Assembly (NCBI GenBank): GCA_016617855.1
Contig: JAECUM010009799.1
Coordinates: 1 to 64,000, forward strand
Source of the DNA: Megalonaias nervosa
Taxonomy: Eukaryota > Mollusca > Bivalvia > Unionida > Unionidae
DNA: 64,000 bases
Direction of reading: 5' to 3'
The translations under genes were made by a program, and so were the position numbers. Of the stretch, positions 30,773 through 45,191 are shown piece after piece (positions within the stretch are counted from its first letter, which is position 1; every line of letters begins with the position of its first letter). Below the pieces are notes generated by a model that worked only from the letters and a program-made list of their open reading frames with translations, did not search any database and was not told the DNA's origin.

Positions 30773-32901
30773 TAGAAGCTTCTTTTAACCACCCGTATCG
30801 AAAATAAAGACAAAGAGTAAATATTCTTGTTTAGGCAAAGATGTGTCACCATAATGTTGGAAATTGTTTAATAATAGAAATAATGACAAACCCACAATTT
30901 TTTCCAAACTTGCAAACGAATAGTGCGTTGGTGTCAGAATCTACGGAGTGATTGATAAATCTACAGCATTGAAATCAATTTGTTTTAGAACCCGTATACT
31001 AATTGTTGTAACGCATGTGCTTTCTTTTGGTTTCAGACTAGTCCTCCGATTGATTGAACAATCCAAAGTAGTCGTATACAGTACGCATGGTATTTTGCTG
31101 TTTGGAAACTGAAACAAAGAACTGCAGTTTCCGATGTATCATATACTTGTTACTCTCTCTCTTGCAAAATTTGTTTAGTTATTTTTAAACTGTATCAAAA
31201 GTGTCGGCAGTCGGTAGTCGTGGAACTGAAAATTTAAAGTTGTTATGTATTCATGAAACATGCTAGAAATGTGACCACGAAATGTATAGATTACCCGAAG
31301 TCCGTCTATTCTTGTGTACGCTATCTATTTCTGAATGTTTTGGATAGCTCATCTTAAGGAAACACTAAAATGAACAATTTTGTTTCGTGCAGATAAATGC
31401 TTATTTCGACAGAATCCTGGTTTTACCTGTTGAAGCACGTAAACTTATTTATGTGTTTGTTATCTTCTCCGTTTATCCGGATTCTTTGCGTATTTTTAAA
31501 GAAATATGGAGTACATGGGTAAGACACAATTCATATTCTGTTAATTATGCAATGAAAGATTGATTCATAGTAAAGATGTTGGTACTATTAAAATAAATAA
31601 CAAATGTACTTGTTCTGAGTGGAAAAGTTACTTACAGTTATTCACCTGACCTACAACGAATATATGTATAATGCATGTGATCTCCATATTGGCTATATTG
31701 CCAATTAATGAAATAAACATTACACTTATGGTTTGTACAGCTGCGAAACAAATGTATCAAAATAAATCTGTTTAAGGGGCTAAAATATGTAGGCATACTT
31801 CTGTTTACGGCAAAACGCTTACATCATTCGTTTTCACGCATGCGTGTGTTGGTTTCTTTATTCATACCCGCCTGCATCCATAAAAAGCATCATTTATATT
31901 CAGCGTAAGTCAAAAATGGTTGGTTAAATATTTAATACTTTCTTGCAGGAGAACTTTGCAACAGTGAATTCTACAAGTGTAGAATTGATACAGAGCTCTG
32001 AACTTTATATGATGCATGGGTAGATGGGTCGTTGTCTATAAATGTTGATGTTGTTGACAAAATTTAAAAAAAAAATAATCTGTCTATATAACATGGATAG
32101 TTCATTTCGTTGATATGCGATCGTTGTCTATAACTTATAATGTTGTCGAAACAAATTCAAAATTTCAAAATACAAATTTAATCAGTCTGTATAAGGTGGA
32201 TAGTTCATTTCTTTGATATGCTATCGATGCTAGGGCTGGTGGTTTAAATAGATGCCGCTGTTGAAGAATGTTCATTCACTCTATTGATGGTTTAATTAGA
32301 GGTACGTTAATACGAATAGAGGGAGAATGGCAGAAACGAGTTCAACATTCTGAGCTCTTTGTTGATTAAAATTGTTAGTGGTTCTCAATCTATTTAAACC
32401 ATTTTGTTTTATGTCATATTATGTCGTAGTCTTTTCAGTTTTGATTTGTCCGTTTTAGAATTTATATATTTTAAGCCATGATTGCTAGTTGCATTTCTAG
32501 TAGGCTTAGGTTTTATTTACTTTTCTCTCATTCTCTCTTCAATTTGGTTCATGCTATTTATCGTATTACATGAGCTACCTTTGCTAGTCATGGGTGTCAA
32601 TGTTTGTCACATTAAAGGATCTTTGCAAAATAGCATGCAAGATAGTTCAGACTGTTCTTCCATTTCTTTGGCATTAGCTAAGGACCCTGTAGATAAACAA
32701 TTTTCGCAAGGATTTACGTTACTGATTGCAAAAATAAATATTACATACTGATTTAGAGAAGAAGTGTGAGTGTAATCCCGTATATACAATGAAATGTATA
32801 CGTTCAATTCCTGTTTATTTGTCTGCCTCACCATTTTAAAGAAAGAAAACAAATGTTTATTTTTTAAATGACGGAACTGATACCTTACACACACACACAC
32901 A

Positions 32902-32950
<49 letters not shown>

Positions 32951-33950
32951 GTCTGCGTATGCATATTTTTCCAGTAGCTGTCAAATGCATGTGCGCTGTA
33001 TTTATCTAGTGCTTTCAGGTAATTAGGGCCTTTGTTACACAAAGTCTACAATCGTGCTGACGTCATCTTGTCTCAAGCTGGTGTTTATTGTATTCATTTC
33101 GGTTGAAATAATTAGTATTGTGTATGAGTCCCTAATTAGCAGGCATACAAGCAAAACTGGTGTGGACTCAATGCAAGGTCACAAGCTTAATACAAGCATA
33201 CCGTAAGCGATGATAATAAATATAAATATCATAATATTCCTTTATGTCCTGTATAGATTCCTTTGAGAGAAAGAAAAGTATATCCCTAGTTATTGTTCAA
33301 TGATCGATGTGATCTCAACAAATCTTTTGAATTATCAATAACATTTTCTACCATAACTCGTTTATGTTTTATTATCAAAACAATTTGTTTTGTTTTTTTA
33401 GATGAGAAAATGTTTATAATGGCAAATCTTGTAATCAAGAGGTGGCTTACTCGATTCAACGTTGTTATATTTTTACCCGTAGACAAAGCAAGTAATACCA
33501 TATTGCTAGCATTCTATTTTCATAACCATTGTATCAGTAACAAATACTAGGGAATTATTTTGATTTTGGTCTTTTTATTTGCTTTTTTTTACTATTGCAA
33601 GTTTCTATTGGACAGGTGAAAACAATCCTTGATGAAAAAGTATATATAAAAAGTAAATGTAATGCTTTCTTTTGTTCCACAATTTCGTCAGTTTTGATAC
33701 AGCCATCTCATTGTCTTATTTTCTAGTCAGGCCTGCCTTTTTTATTTTAGCATATATATTGTGAACTACGAATCAAATCGGGTTTTCAGTGTCAAAGACT
33801 CAAGCTATAGGTGCATTCCTTTTATATTATTTCCGTTTCTTCTTTAATGCGCTTTGTTTGATAGAATGCTGTAATCCATATGTATGAATATTAAATGTGG
33901 TTTGTGGGCAGCAATTTGCAATATGTCCTCTCCTTTGCTTAAATTAGCAT

Positions 33951-33994
<44 letters not shown>

Positions 33995-35068
33995 CCTAAA
34001 AGCATCCCATCTAAACATTATGCCCATGATATGATCATGCCAGTAATATATTTGTGCCTATGAATTTAGGATAATATGGCGTATATTAATTAATAAAAAA
34101 CATGAATCGTTTACAGCTTCTTAATTTGCCAATACAAAAGGAAGTTTTTTTTTGCAGCTGTTCCTATAACAATTACGAGGCGCGGCATATTACAGAACTT
34201 TGATCTTATCAGTAGTGTAGATAAAATATTTAATGCATTTACATCTTAAAGAATCACAGCAGTTTATTCTAGATATTAACATAAACGTAATGTTAGCTGT
34301 AATAAAAAGACAGAAGTGCATTATCCAAAGTTATTATCTAATCAATGCTTTAAATGTATGCAGTGCTTTCTTTCCTCACTACACATGTTAACTTTAAAGT
34401 TATGTAGGAATTAGTCACGTGACATTATGGACGGGTTGGGAGTGGTTATTGTACTTGAATCACTAGTAGGAGTAGCTGTGTGTTTGGTGGCGGAGCAGAT
34501 AATTATAGCTATTGTGGATGTGTACCATTTAATAATTCTACATTTTAATCATTTATGTTTCAAAATTTCCAGACACATTTCGTTGCATATTTTGAGTGAA
34601 AGCAGTCTTATTACCAATCTCTCATTGCATAAGTCTATTTTACCACCTGTTGTTTATGCCCTACATCCCCTTTTGACCTGGCCGTTATGTCATTCTGGTC
34701 CAGAATGATCAATATTCCTGACATATTTTGTTCATCGTCACTATTAAACGATACGTGGCGAGCCACATCTGTCCTATGGTCACTATATTAAACACCACTG
34801 CCAGACCAGTTTGTCTCACTGGAAGCACAAAGACGACCTATTGAAAACTGTGAGGAAAGAAAGGTAGGTCAATAGAGACAGTACGACTGTTTACTTTTTA
34901 TGTTGGTATATTTTATAATACAGGTATCAATACTAAAACTGATATACCGTTTTCAAGCATATCCTATAATTTCAGGGCTTATGTTATTTGGATTTACAAG
35001 AAATATTGACTCCAATAAGAACAACTAAACATATCAAATTTTGAGAAAATTAAAACAAAATCTGAAAA

Positions 35069-35117
<49 letters not shown>

Positions 35118-35846
35118 AATGTGTTATAGAAAATTTTAGGACAAATGCATCTTCTTTTATTAATAAAAACTAAATTTCGTCGCAAGAAGATGTTTATTGG
35201 AATATACTAAACATGACATGATAATGAATAATTAAAACACGTTCAACAACTGTAACTATAGCAAAGAACAAACTGTCGAATCCATGGGGATCAATGCACC
35301 CTGCCGACAGACAAGATAAATATAGATCGGCACGGTTGATTTTCTGTACACTGATCGTCACCCACCCGCAAATAAACTAGAGAATACATCAGACTGGTAC
35401 ATGCAACTTACACGACGAACCTTTAATCTACCATTGGAATGGCAAAATTAAGTATAGAATATGTGCAAAACCGTCATTAATAAATGATTGGCTTCCAACT
35501 CAAAGTCCGTTCTGCCTAAGAAAATGTATTCGATCCAATTGCAAACTAAACTAATCAAATGGACACAACGCAAGTGTACTACCTAAGAAAAGAGAATCTC
35601 TTCCCAGCACCTCATCGTCACTGACTATTATCCATACTAGTTTAGTCCGCAGCACATGTCTCCGAGAGATTAAATTGAAACTAGTAAAGAAATTGTAATT
35701 GACGATTTGAGCTGCATGTGATCTCAAGATATGAATAAAAACGATTAGGTTTTAAGATTCGCGATACGCTGTCTCCGAAAGCCTTATGCTAAAGAATATA
35801 AAGGCGTTAATAAACCTGATCTTCATATTTTGTATGTTGGAATTAC

Positions 35847-35941
<95 letters not shown>

Positions 35942-36440
35942 TTTTTACTTTTGGACCGAGCACATGCAATATAGGTTATAACGGGTTTTTATTTTTTGGA
36001 CCGACCACATAAAATAAGTATGGGTAATGCGGACTTCGCTTCTGAGCAACAATCGTACAGATCGTCAATACTGTGCCAAGGAGTCACAACAAACATGAAT
36101 TAGGCGCTCATTGCCTGTGTTTTGTACCAATACATTCGAACACCATTAAAATGCATTATGCATATGTTTGTAATTACGTCCAAAATGTGCGAACGGAACA
36201 TAGATATATAGATGCTGCATTTTTTCAGACATTGGAAATAAAGAAATAAATGACACATATCGGTAACAATTAAATATATAGTAGTTGGCAAAAATTATCG
36301 AAGTGTAGTTCTCCCATAGTCTAATTGGACGAGACTAGATTTCGGGAAGAATAGAGTTTGAAACTCACTTTGTCTCGCTTAATGCCATTAAAAGTGACTA
36401 ATTAAGAAATAATATAAAATATATCCTTAATTTTATTTTC
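30773..36440. other. Intergenic/upstream of collagen-like gene, microsatellite-rich
   Basis: No supported coding region. Microsatellites: (CA)n 32887-32946, (GA)n 33957-33990, (CT)n 35072-35114, (CA)n(TA)n 35850-35939. A tRNA-like segment lies at 36310-36372 (separate entry). A possible untranslated first exon of the collagen-like gene ends at 34863 before GTAGGT, with TATA-like CTATATTAAAC at about 34784; this is weak. Confidence 0.45.
36310..36372 (+). repeat. tRNA-like (SINE) fragment
   Basis: CCCATAGTCTAATTGGACGA resembles an A box region and AGAGTTTGAAACTC 40 bases later resembles a B box, the spacing of a pol III internal promoter. No complete cloverleaf. Likely a SINE head or tRNA pseudogene. 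Confidence 0.35.
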
Positions 36441-36442
36441 AG

Positions 36443-37177
36443 ACACATATAGCAGACAAAATGAAGAAACTCTTTGTTCAACTTCTCCTTGTGTCCTTGC
36501 TCGGTTTAATTATGGCACAAGAAGATGGTAAGCTTTTCACATTTCTTTTTCTTTCAGCCCTTAGCGTTTGTTTGTATATAGCTCTGTCTCTCTGTCCGTG
36601 AGTTTAGTCAACCTTAGATACATTTTCATGTTATACAGATATTTTAGTTAAAGATGCCCTGAACTCGAACAAAAAGATATCTTCGGTTAAGCTTGTATTG
36701 ACTCCTGGTAGACGCTAAAAGGAGAAAACTTTATTGATAATCATTCAAAACCAATGATTCGCGAATCATCTGCAGGGGATTAGGCTGTCTTGATGTGAAA
36801 ACACATGTCATTCGAGAGATACTGGGCAGTGTGCACGAATAATTACATAACAGCAACACCTCTTCTCGATCAAGAACACGTGCTAGTAGTATCAAATGTC
36901 ACCTGCTGATAGTGGCTTAGAATTAAAAAAAACCCCTACATTTCTTGGATTCAAAATATTTATTATATGCCGCATGAAGTATTTGTTCAAATATGCAACA
37001 TGTAAAGTTCCCTGCATTTCCGCCAAGTAACTCAAACATTTGGGTTTTAAACAAACCTGTAGAGTTTTATGTTTAAAAAATTGCTCACTAGGATCGACAA
37101 AGTAGAATTTAACTGTAATTTAACACACAACAATTTGCACTTCAGGGATATTAAAATCCGAGATACATGCACACGCA

Positions 37178-37245
<68 letters not shown>

Positions 37246-37897
37246 ATTAATACACCAGAGTCACCCCATGCAATAACAGATTTATCTATGTAATGTCAAG
37301 CAGTGAAGCGTTACAGATATCATTCAATGTATCTAAACATTTTCACCTGTTAAATATTTAGTAGGTACTTTGATACACTTGTATTTCAATTTTGTTATTT
37401 TGCTTTAGTTGAGGCTATTTCATTATTCTAGATTTGTCCAAAATGTAAATTATTTCTTGTTCTAGTTGTATAACTCTTTGTGTAAGTGTATTATTAACTC
37501 AGCAATTGTTCGTTATTTCCCCGAGGAATACCTTGCCCTAGATACAAAAAGAATGAACATAAATTATTTTTCAGAACCGTGACAACTTTAGACGGTTATT
37601 TTATGTCTTCAGTTAGTCTCTAGTCTCTTCTTAGTCTCTAAATAGCTAATGATAACGATGGTGACGAAGATGATTCAATGACGACCAAATGCTAATTTGT
37701 TTTACTGTCTACTAGGTTACCGTGATAATTCTGGGGCTCAAGGTGATGAAGGTGTACTAGGTCTTCCTGGTCCTGATGGTGATCCTGGTCCTCCTGGTCC
37801 TGATGGCCCTCCTGGTCCTCCTGGCCCTCCTGGATTTCCCGCTGATAACTGCCCCGTATGTCCAACTCGAAAAAAGTGCTCAAAACAAGAATTGTGA
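36443..37897 (+). CDS. Secreted mini-collagen-like host gene (spliced)
   Basis: Coding exons 36461-36527 and 37716-37897; the intron has GT at 36528 and AG at 37714-37715, phase 1, restoring a Gly codon. The first exon begins at 36443 after a good acceptor (TTTTATTTTCAG), so an upstream untranslated exon is expected. Exon 1 encodes a signal peptide ([22 protein letters not shown]). Exon 2 has twelve uninterrupted Gly-X-Y triplets (starting [19 protein letters not shown]), then a three-Cys tail ([11 protein letters not shown]). Product 82 residues, extracellular by inference, one short triple helix with a Cys knot-like end. An internal GTATGT at 37856 could be an alternative donor. Confidence 0.8.
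37180..37242. repeat. (TA)n in intron of collagen-like gene
   Basis: Pure TA run of about 60 bp within the intron. Confidence 0.95.
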
Positions 37898-39275
37898 ATC
37901 TAACATTGTTTCTTGTTCGTGCTCGATCCGATTGATACTGTCATTTTTTATCCGAATATTGTACGGTATGCACTTGCTTTGTTATTATTGTTTATTGCTG
38001 TACAAGATTTATTTTGCACTAATACAAAATATATATAGTAAGGAAATTTCGAGGCTTAAATGCTATTTTATACTTTCCTCAAAGTAATTAATTATGGAAT
38101 TGAGCTTGTTTCTATTCCCTAACATTACATGCATTGTCACATATTCCAAAATTTGAATCAAAAGTATATTTCTGCGTTCAAACAGTGTTTACACACGTTG
38201 TGGCTATTATTTTATTCCATTCCTCCACTAAACCTTTCTCCTTTCTATTGCTTCTATCTCCTGAACTCACATGTGTGTGTGAGAGGGGATGCGAAATATA
38301 AAACCATTGCTGACATTTTGTACAGTGCCAATATAGTACCTCAAGGTTTCAAGTTTAGAGTTGTTTATTCTATTTTTCTGGAATGGCCAGATGGGTAAAG
38401 AGATACTATCATAGAATGGACACGTTTTTAGTAAGAGATATGCAAAATCTTTCATTGAGACGAATATATACATTTTCAAGCGTCTCTATCTCCAAAGAAA
38501 TCTGCAACATATTCAAACCGTCCAACGAATTCCAATTCATATGCATTTGCAACGGTTTGACTATACAGTTTTTCATGGCCAAATGTAGCTTTACGTCTTA
38601 AAATTTCAAGAAAATATTTTGCTCATATGCATTTCAATACTTATGTTTTCGTATATAAAAACACGGCTATCTCTATGATTTTATCTTTGTACCTGTCTAT
38701 CTAATGATCTCTCTCTCTCATATATATTGTTCTTTCCGGACACATAAACATACATACATACATACATACATTCATACATACATACATACATACATACATG
38801 CATAAATGCATGCATGCATGCATATATTTGATGATGTACTCCATTTTCGTGTATTTCCTTTTTTATCAGAGCTGAATAAATAAATCTAACTGGACTTTTA
38901 TTAAGCCTAAATCTAAACGTGTCTTCGTTTTATTTTACACAAATATTGTCAACGTTCTTTTCTTAAGCAAAATAAAGATTTTGCCTTATATATTGACAAC
39001 CCTCAAATCTGTATCCATGAAACCCTTTAATGAACTGTCCTTGTTTCTTTCTTCAGAATAGTGGGGTTTAATATAGTTTCGTTTGCAATTTTTTTACATT
39101 TCACTTCATGTTAAAGACGAATTAGATAAGTCTTTCATTTTCTTACGTCTGATTTAGGCTTATCTGTATCAAGCGAATCCAGCGTTATTTATTATTGTAT
39201 TATTTCATATAAATCGAACGTAATATGAACAAGGTTAAGTTATTTTTTTATAGTGGGTTTCTTCTCTGTAACATT
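37898..39275. other. 3' region of collagen-like gene and spacer
   Basis: AATAAATAAAT at about 38874 is a candidate polyadenylation signal. An (ACAT)n/(GCAT)n tract lies at 38748-38822. No other coding region is supported. Confidence 0.45.
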
Positions 39276-41405
39276 AGTGATATTTGGTCAACATAGCGTC
39301 ATATTATGAAGCTAGATTAATGTCTACTTCAATGCAGTTTGGAGACATGTCACATAGAAGGAGTTATGGGACATTTGGGTTGTTGAAGATCTACCAGTAC
39401 CTTGTAAACAGTGAACATCATCGAATTTAGTGCTATCATTTATACAACAGGCACCAGATTTGTTACTATGTTAGGGTCCGTGGATACAACTACGAAAACG
39501 AGCTTGACGTTTACGTCCATTCAGCTAAAAGGAAAATTATTATAATACAAATGGGACCACATAAATTGGTAACAGTAAATATTCTTCATTTAATTGAATT
39601 AAATATAATTTTTGATTTAAATTGTACACGGGAATAAGCACAAGCAGCAGTCGTTTTCAAATAAGTTGAATAACATACATCTACGTCTGTGCACTAGAAC
39701 ATGATCTTTACTTATGTATGTATTTGAAACGAAAAATATTTCTAAAATAGTTTACCTTATTTCCACTAGAATGGCGTAATTATTATTAATGGTATAAAAA
39801 CATTTCGAAAAAGATTTCATTTAATTAAACATGAGCTAAATTGTATCGAGAAGTAACGTAATCCTAATTAAATATTGCATGCATTAAGTTGTTGCTTCTG
39901 ATAAATGGGATTTTTTTGTCTATTCAATATTAGTCTACAATCAGACAGTGTCATCGTCGATGAAGAAATCGTCTTCGGGCCCATGCCTTCTGACACAAGC
40001 TTGACGGTGCCATTATGGACACTTACCACACTGAAACCACAATGTTTGTCTTGCCCCATGTTCACCTCTGTCATCGTTAGACGCCTCAACACATACCTCA
40101 TTAGTAGTTTGATTTATTTTTATTTCTGAATCTTTTCTATACCTCTTTTCCGGTTGTTCTGGGCTTTTTAAACTATGTATTTATCTGCTCTCTTCTCTAA
40201 TTCCTCTCTGAGTTTCCTTGTTTAAGGTCTTGACTTTTCTTCTCTTCCGTTGCGTTTTCTTTTAATTTGTTTTTAAGAAAACGTTACATGCGTATATCGC
40301 TATTATACTTCATGTTTAACTGAAAGAATCAGCATAGTTGAGTTGGTATCAGGCCTTCCGTTACCAGAATATAGTCGCCATGGTATTTATATCTGTATGT
40401 TGAACAAAGAGATTTTGATACCTTTCATTTTTCTTCATCGGGTAACAATATTGATTACGTGGGTCGGGCAGCTGTTGAAATGTGTTGATCCTTTACTAGT
40501 TTGAATTGGTTTAAAACCTGGTCAAATCAATTGCGTCAGGATTTCAATGACAAATGTCTATTTATTTATTTATTTTTTTTGTTTGAAAGATGTCTTTAAT
40601 GTAAGAAGTGGAAAGCTGTTCAATAGCATCGGAATGCACTTCTAGAAACATTACCTTGTTTAATGTCTGATTTTTCTTCGTGCTACTAATGTTGACTGCA
40701 TTGGAAGAGAATTTGTGTCTAGAATGGACACATGATGTGGTTATCCAGAGGAGGTAGAGTGTAAAATGAGTTTGGTGACAGCCACACTAATTTCAACGTC
40801 GTTTCTTGGTGCATGCTTAATTACTGTCATGATTATTTATGATAAGTAGGACTGGCCTATCATAACCACACTAACACTCTTCTTTAAACCTCTGTGTCAT
40901 TTATGCACCCTTCCCCTGGGTATCAAATCAATCAGGAATCTGGAAAACTCTACTTATATGTCATATTTGGTAGGCACTTTTAACATATCACAAACGAAGG
41001 AAGAACTCTTCCACGGCATACGCACATAAATGTGTAGCAATTGACCTGATGTTGTAAGAGAGTGTATATAACCTGTCCAACCCAGTCCTGTTTTATCAGC
41101 AAATCTTGTTTTGCTGACTGTAGTACAAGCGTCTTTAGCGTGCCTCGAAGGTTTGTGAAGTATTCCTTCATTACATTGATGCAATTATTCTGATCTTAGG
41201 GAAGCCTTGTTTTACAAAATACTTCATATACTGTAAAGTGGGTAAATCTTCAGCTGCTGTTAGCATTGTAGATGACTTAAGGGCCTTTTCATTTGCATTT
41301 TCCATGACGTAAGTATCTACAGTTTTGGTGGAGGGACCTTGAAATAGCTTGAGGTTAGTTAGATTGATATTTTTTGATGTTTCACAAATGAAACTGGAGA
41401 TTGAA
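39276..41405. repeat. Dispersed 2.2-kb repeat, copy 2
   Basis: Partner of 21815-24005 in the same orientation, matching through GATATTTGG...AACAT at the start and GATTGATATTTTTTGATGTTTCACAA near the end. Copy 2 is uninterrupted, so it gives the natural right limit of copy 1, exactly where the LINE begins. Confidence 0.7.
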
Positions 41406-41823
41406 TAAAGGTATTTTACATACATTTTTAACATACTAAATACGATGTAGTTTAATATCTTTATTTTATTATTTTTAAAAGATTTGTTTGGATCATGTTT
41501 TTAAGAAATCAAAGTCTTAATCATTTCAAGTACATTTTTATTGTGATTGATATTTTAAATTTCCTTATCATTGCAATAAATATCAGCTCATCTTTCGCTG
41601 TCTCTTTCTCATTATATCTCACTCTGTGTGTCTCTCTCTCTCTAATAAATCATGTAATTTGATACAAACTATATAATCAAGCACACACAACATTATAGTA
41701 GCTTAGCTATTATTTTTAATTAGGTGATGCAATTTATGGGACTTCATTCGAGATTAATTGCATCACTCTGCTACCGTCCAGAAATACAATATTCTTCTTC
41801 TTCTTCTTTTTCTTCTTCTTCTT

Positions 41824-41886
<63 letters not shown>

Positions 41887-43598
41887 ATAAACATTGTAAT
41901 GGAGAAAAGTTTCACGATATATACACACAATTAATATGGGGCAGAATTTGGCATCTCAAATTCCATTTGAACTTTGAATGCTTGCTAACATTGCCTCTCT
42001 ATGCAAAAACACGCATTCATTTCATATCGCTAAGATAAATGTACAGACATATGGCTGTAGTTTAAATACATTTTGATCAATTTGCTAATAAATCCATTTC
42101 AAGGAAATATAGTTTGACCTAACGGATTATTGGATATACTACTATTAACGGTAGGATTAGTCAATCGTTCAAAACAGGCGTAACACTTGCTCTTCCGTCT
42201 GGAATCTCTGAAAGAATTGTTCGCCATTCAGGTAGTTAAAAATAATAAATGATCCTTACCGTCGGAGGCTTGTCTTTCCTTGCATTAGTAAATAGAAACG
42301 CAGGTGCTGTCATCGAAGTCATGTCGAAACACTTGACACCGTATTAGAGATATTCGGTCATACCGTGGTGATATCGTGATATATTGCATGAAATTCGTAT
42401 TTGTACAGATATAAAGGAATGGGTGAATATTTTTTTACTAGAATATGATTTTGGTTTCTGCAAGTGGACTATGCAATAAACGATAACATTGAAGTCTGTC
42501 AGCGTTCATTGGTACCTTGCATCTCTACTACGGTCATCTATCAACTACATCTAAACCGACGTTTCTGCTACAATGAACGCACGAAATACGTGTGACGTAT
42601 ATCACATTGATTCTATGTCCAGTGTAACAAGTATACATATGATATAATGAAACAAAGTGAAATAAACATTTAATTTTATTCCTAAGTAAATAGGTGTAAA
42701 TTCGTAAAATGCTGCACAATTCACCACATTTCTGCATCTTCAAAAGACCTCAAACACTATCGGACCACTGAGAACATGTTTTAGTTTTTGAGAGGAAACA
42801 CATTTTAAAAATAATTTAACAGAGACACAAATTGCAAATGTATTTCCGCTTCTCCTTAATGAAAAGACAAATAAGACAAATAGTGTTCTTAGCCCACCCA
42901 TTATGTCTCTCGCCTTATGGAACACACAATTCAAGTATAAAGTATCAAAAAATGTTGTTTTTCTTTACAGGAAATAATTTACATTCAATTGTCGCCGGTC
43001 ATTTGTGTTATTCTTTTCTGATTAGGTTTTGGGACAATCTGAATACAGGGAAAAGATGATAGAGAAGAGGTCAATGAAGGAGGTCGATTACAACAGCAAT
43101 AACAACAAGCAGCTTGCGGTATTATTCTACTAACATGGTCTAAAATAATGGAATGATGATATAGATATAATACAGTGTATCATACCTTACCATGATCGTT
43201 TTACATAGCATGCATCATTTCAATTCATTTTGTAGACTATATTCTACGGCTGTATGAATTCATTATCGTGAACTCTGCAAAATGTAAATCATAGACATTC
43301 AAGCTATGAAAGTACTGAAGTCAGCATTGAAAAAAGAAAAATTAAAATGCAATATGTGTTAGCAGTAGTATTCAGAGTTTCACATGTCATCAATTACTTC
43401 AGCATACAACTTCACGGTATCTCGCTAAAAACTAGATTTCGGTCTCCAGCTGACGACAAAACAGGGAAAAGGTGAATGCAGTAATTATAGCAATGCCTTA
43501 AGTTCATTTTTCAACATTTTCATTCTGATTTCTATGGAAATAAATTATTTGCTGAATTTTACAAAGCTTGTTGCTTCTCCCTTTTCTATTACTTATTT

Positions 43599-43682
<84 letters not shown>

Positions 43683-43900
43683 CCTCGAAAATAGGTTCTG
43701 GAAAAAATTCAAGTAGATATTTAAGGAAGAAAGAGAGGCATAATTTATTTATATAAGTTAAATCTGGATCTGATTATGCAAAAAATTACTCCAAAGAGGA
43801 CGGTAGAGGCAGAGAAATAAAAGTTTTTTTTTTTGTTTTTTTTAAATATAAGTGATATTTGACCAGTTCAAACGATCGGTGTTGGAACTTGAAAGTTGTA
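41406..43900. other. Intergenic, no gene seen
   Basis: AT-rich. (TTC)n at 41792-41822 passes into (ATT)n at 41826-41886, and (TA)n lies at 43603-43679. The poly-Asn/Lys reading frame across 41734-41928 is a by-product of these repeats. Nothing coding is supported before the element relic starting at about 43900. Confidence 0.5.
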
Positions 43901-43919
43901 GAACGAATTAATAGTAAAG

Positions 43920-45169
43920 ATGTTTAAGCCTGTATCTGATCCCGCATTTGACATGGACGCACCAGTCCTCAAAGATGAATTGGTATGTGATTTTATCAAT
44001 ATTATTATTATGACGCACGAGGGCGAAATCAGCATGGGCGAACTGAGCTACAAGTTCAGGATACAAGCAGATATTTCTTACCCGCTGAAGCATTTATTGA
44101 AGTATAAGGTGAAATTCTAAAAACAGATAATACTGAATACGGAGCTGACATTGGAATTGGTTTTGTTAATAATAGCATTATGGCGCTGTTCGACAGTGCT
44201 ACGTATATAATCGACGGAAGATTTATTGAATCAATTCAGAAGGACGTCGACGTTGGGTCTAGCAAGATACAGCGACGATTATTCAAGATATCTGTTCCGT
44301 CAATTATGTTTGTCAAGGACTCTTCTGACCATCCTGACAACAGACAATACCAATATAAGAGGACATAGAAATTTCGCCGACGCCGCTGACGCTGATGTGT
44401 GGCCGGTGGTTCATGGTGCTAATCCAAATTTCAACTTAGGATTTACAGCACCGATAATGATGCAAAGGCTACCGACCAAGTTGCAATCGGGTGACCTCCT
44501 GGTGATGCTAGTAAAGTAACACTAACAAAACTTTCATTGTGGATGCCAACAATGATACCATCACTCGCTAAAGAACAACGGTTGCTCTCTTTTATTTATT
44601 CGGGTGGTAAATTAAAATTATCATGGTTGACGATGACCACAGATAGTATTCAGAGTACCACTAATGGTTTATTCACATGGCAGATAGCATCACAGCAAGG
44701 TGTCTCTGCACCACGACACATGCTTGTTGCTTTCCAAGATACTGCACGAGTGAACTCACAAACACACAGTATAATGATATTTGACAAACTTGGTATTACT
44801 GAAGTTTCACTGAGAATAAAATAACATCAAGAATCATCCGAAGATATATTATTGAATTTTGATAACAATCATGTAGCACGTACATATCATACTTTGATGA
44901 CATTTATGGGACGTGATCAAACTATTGATTCTGGTCTACAAATATCACAACTGGACTTTACAACTCTGTATCCGATTTATCACTTTTCGCTGGAACACTT
45001 GGATTTATTTAGACAATCTGTCGTTGATATACACTTTCGAGCTCGTTTGGCAAGAGGAGCTATTGTTAATTACAGAGCAAATGCTGTTATACTCTCAGAC
45101 AAAACAATGTTGCTTGAAGGTGTTGGTGGACGAAGGGGAGTCATTGATTCCCCAGTGGAAGACATGTAA
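43920..45169 (+). pseudogene. Capsid protein relic, module A
   Basis: Probable double-jelly-roll major capsid protein. N-terminus MFKPVSDPAFDMDAPVLKD; then MALFDSATYIIDG (about 44180) in a second frame; DADVWPVVHGANPNFN (about 44388) in a third; and from 44537 the long C-terminal part with QGVSAPRHMLVAFQDT, FTTLYPIYHFSLEH and AVILSDKTMLLEG to TAA 45167-45169. TAA 44822 interrupts it. About 415 codons with at least three frameshifts. The closing YPI...F...SVVDIHF...A-V-LSD layout is that of the capsid C-terminal jelly-roll; the family assignment is by pattern, without a search. Its twin is 59728-61087. Confidence 0.65.
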
Positions 45170-45191
45170 TTAAATCGTCTATGATACTATA

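Noticed and set aside
32482..32751. 89-codon membrane-like ORF
   Set aside because: Composition explained by T-rich DNA; no promoter or homologous copy.
34427..34708. 93-codon hydrophobic ORF upstream of the collagen-like gene
   Set aside because: No start context, family pattern or neighbouring support; AT-rich DNA often gives such frames.
41734..41928. Poly-Asn/poly-Lys ORF
   Set aside because: Translation of (ATT)n and (TTC)n microsatellites.
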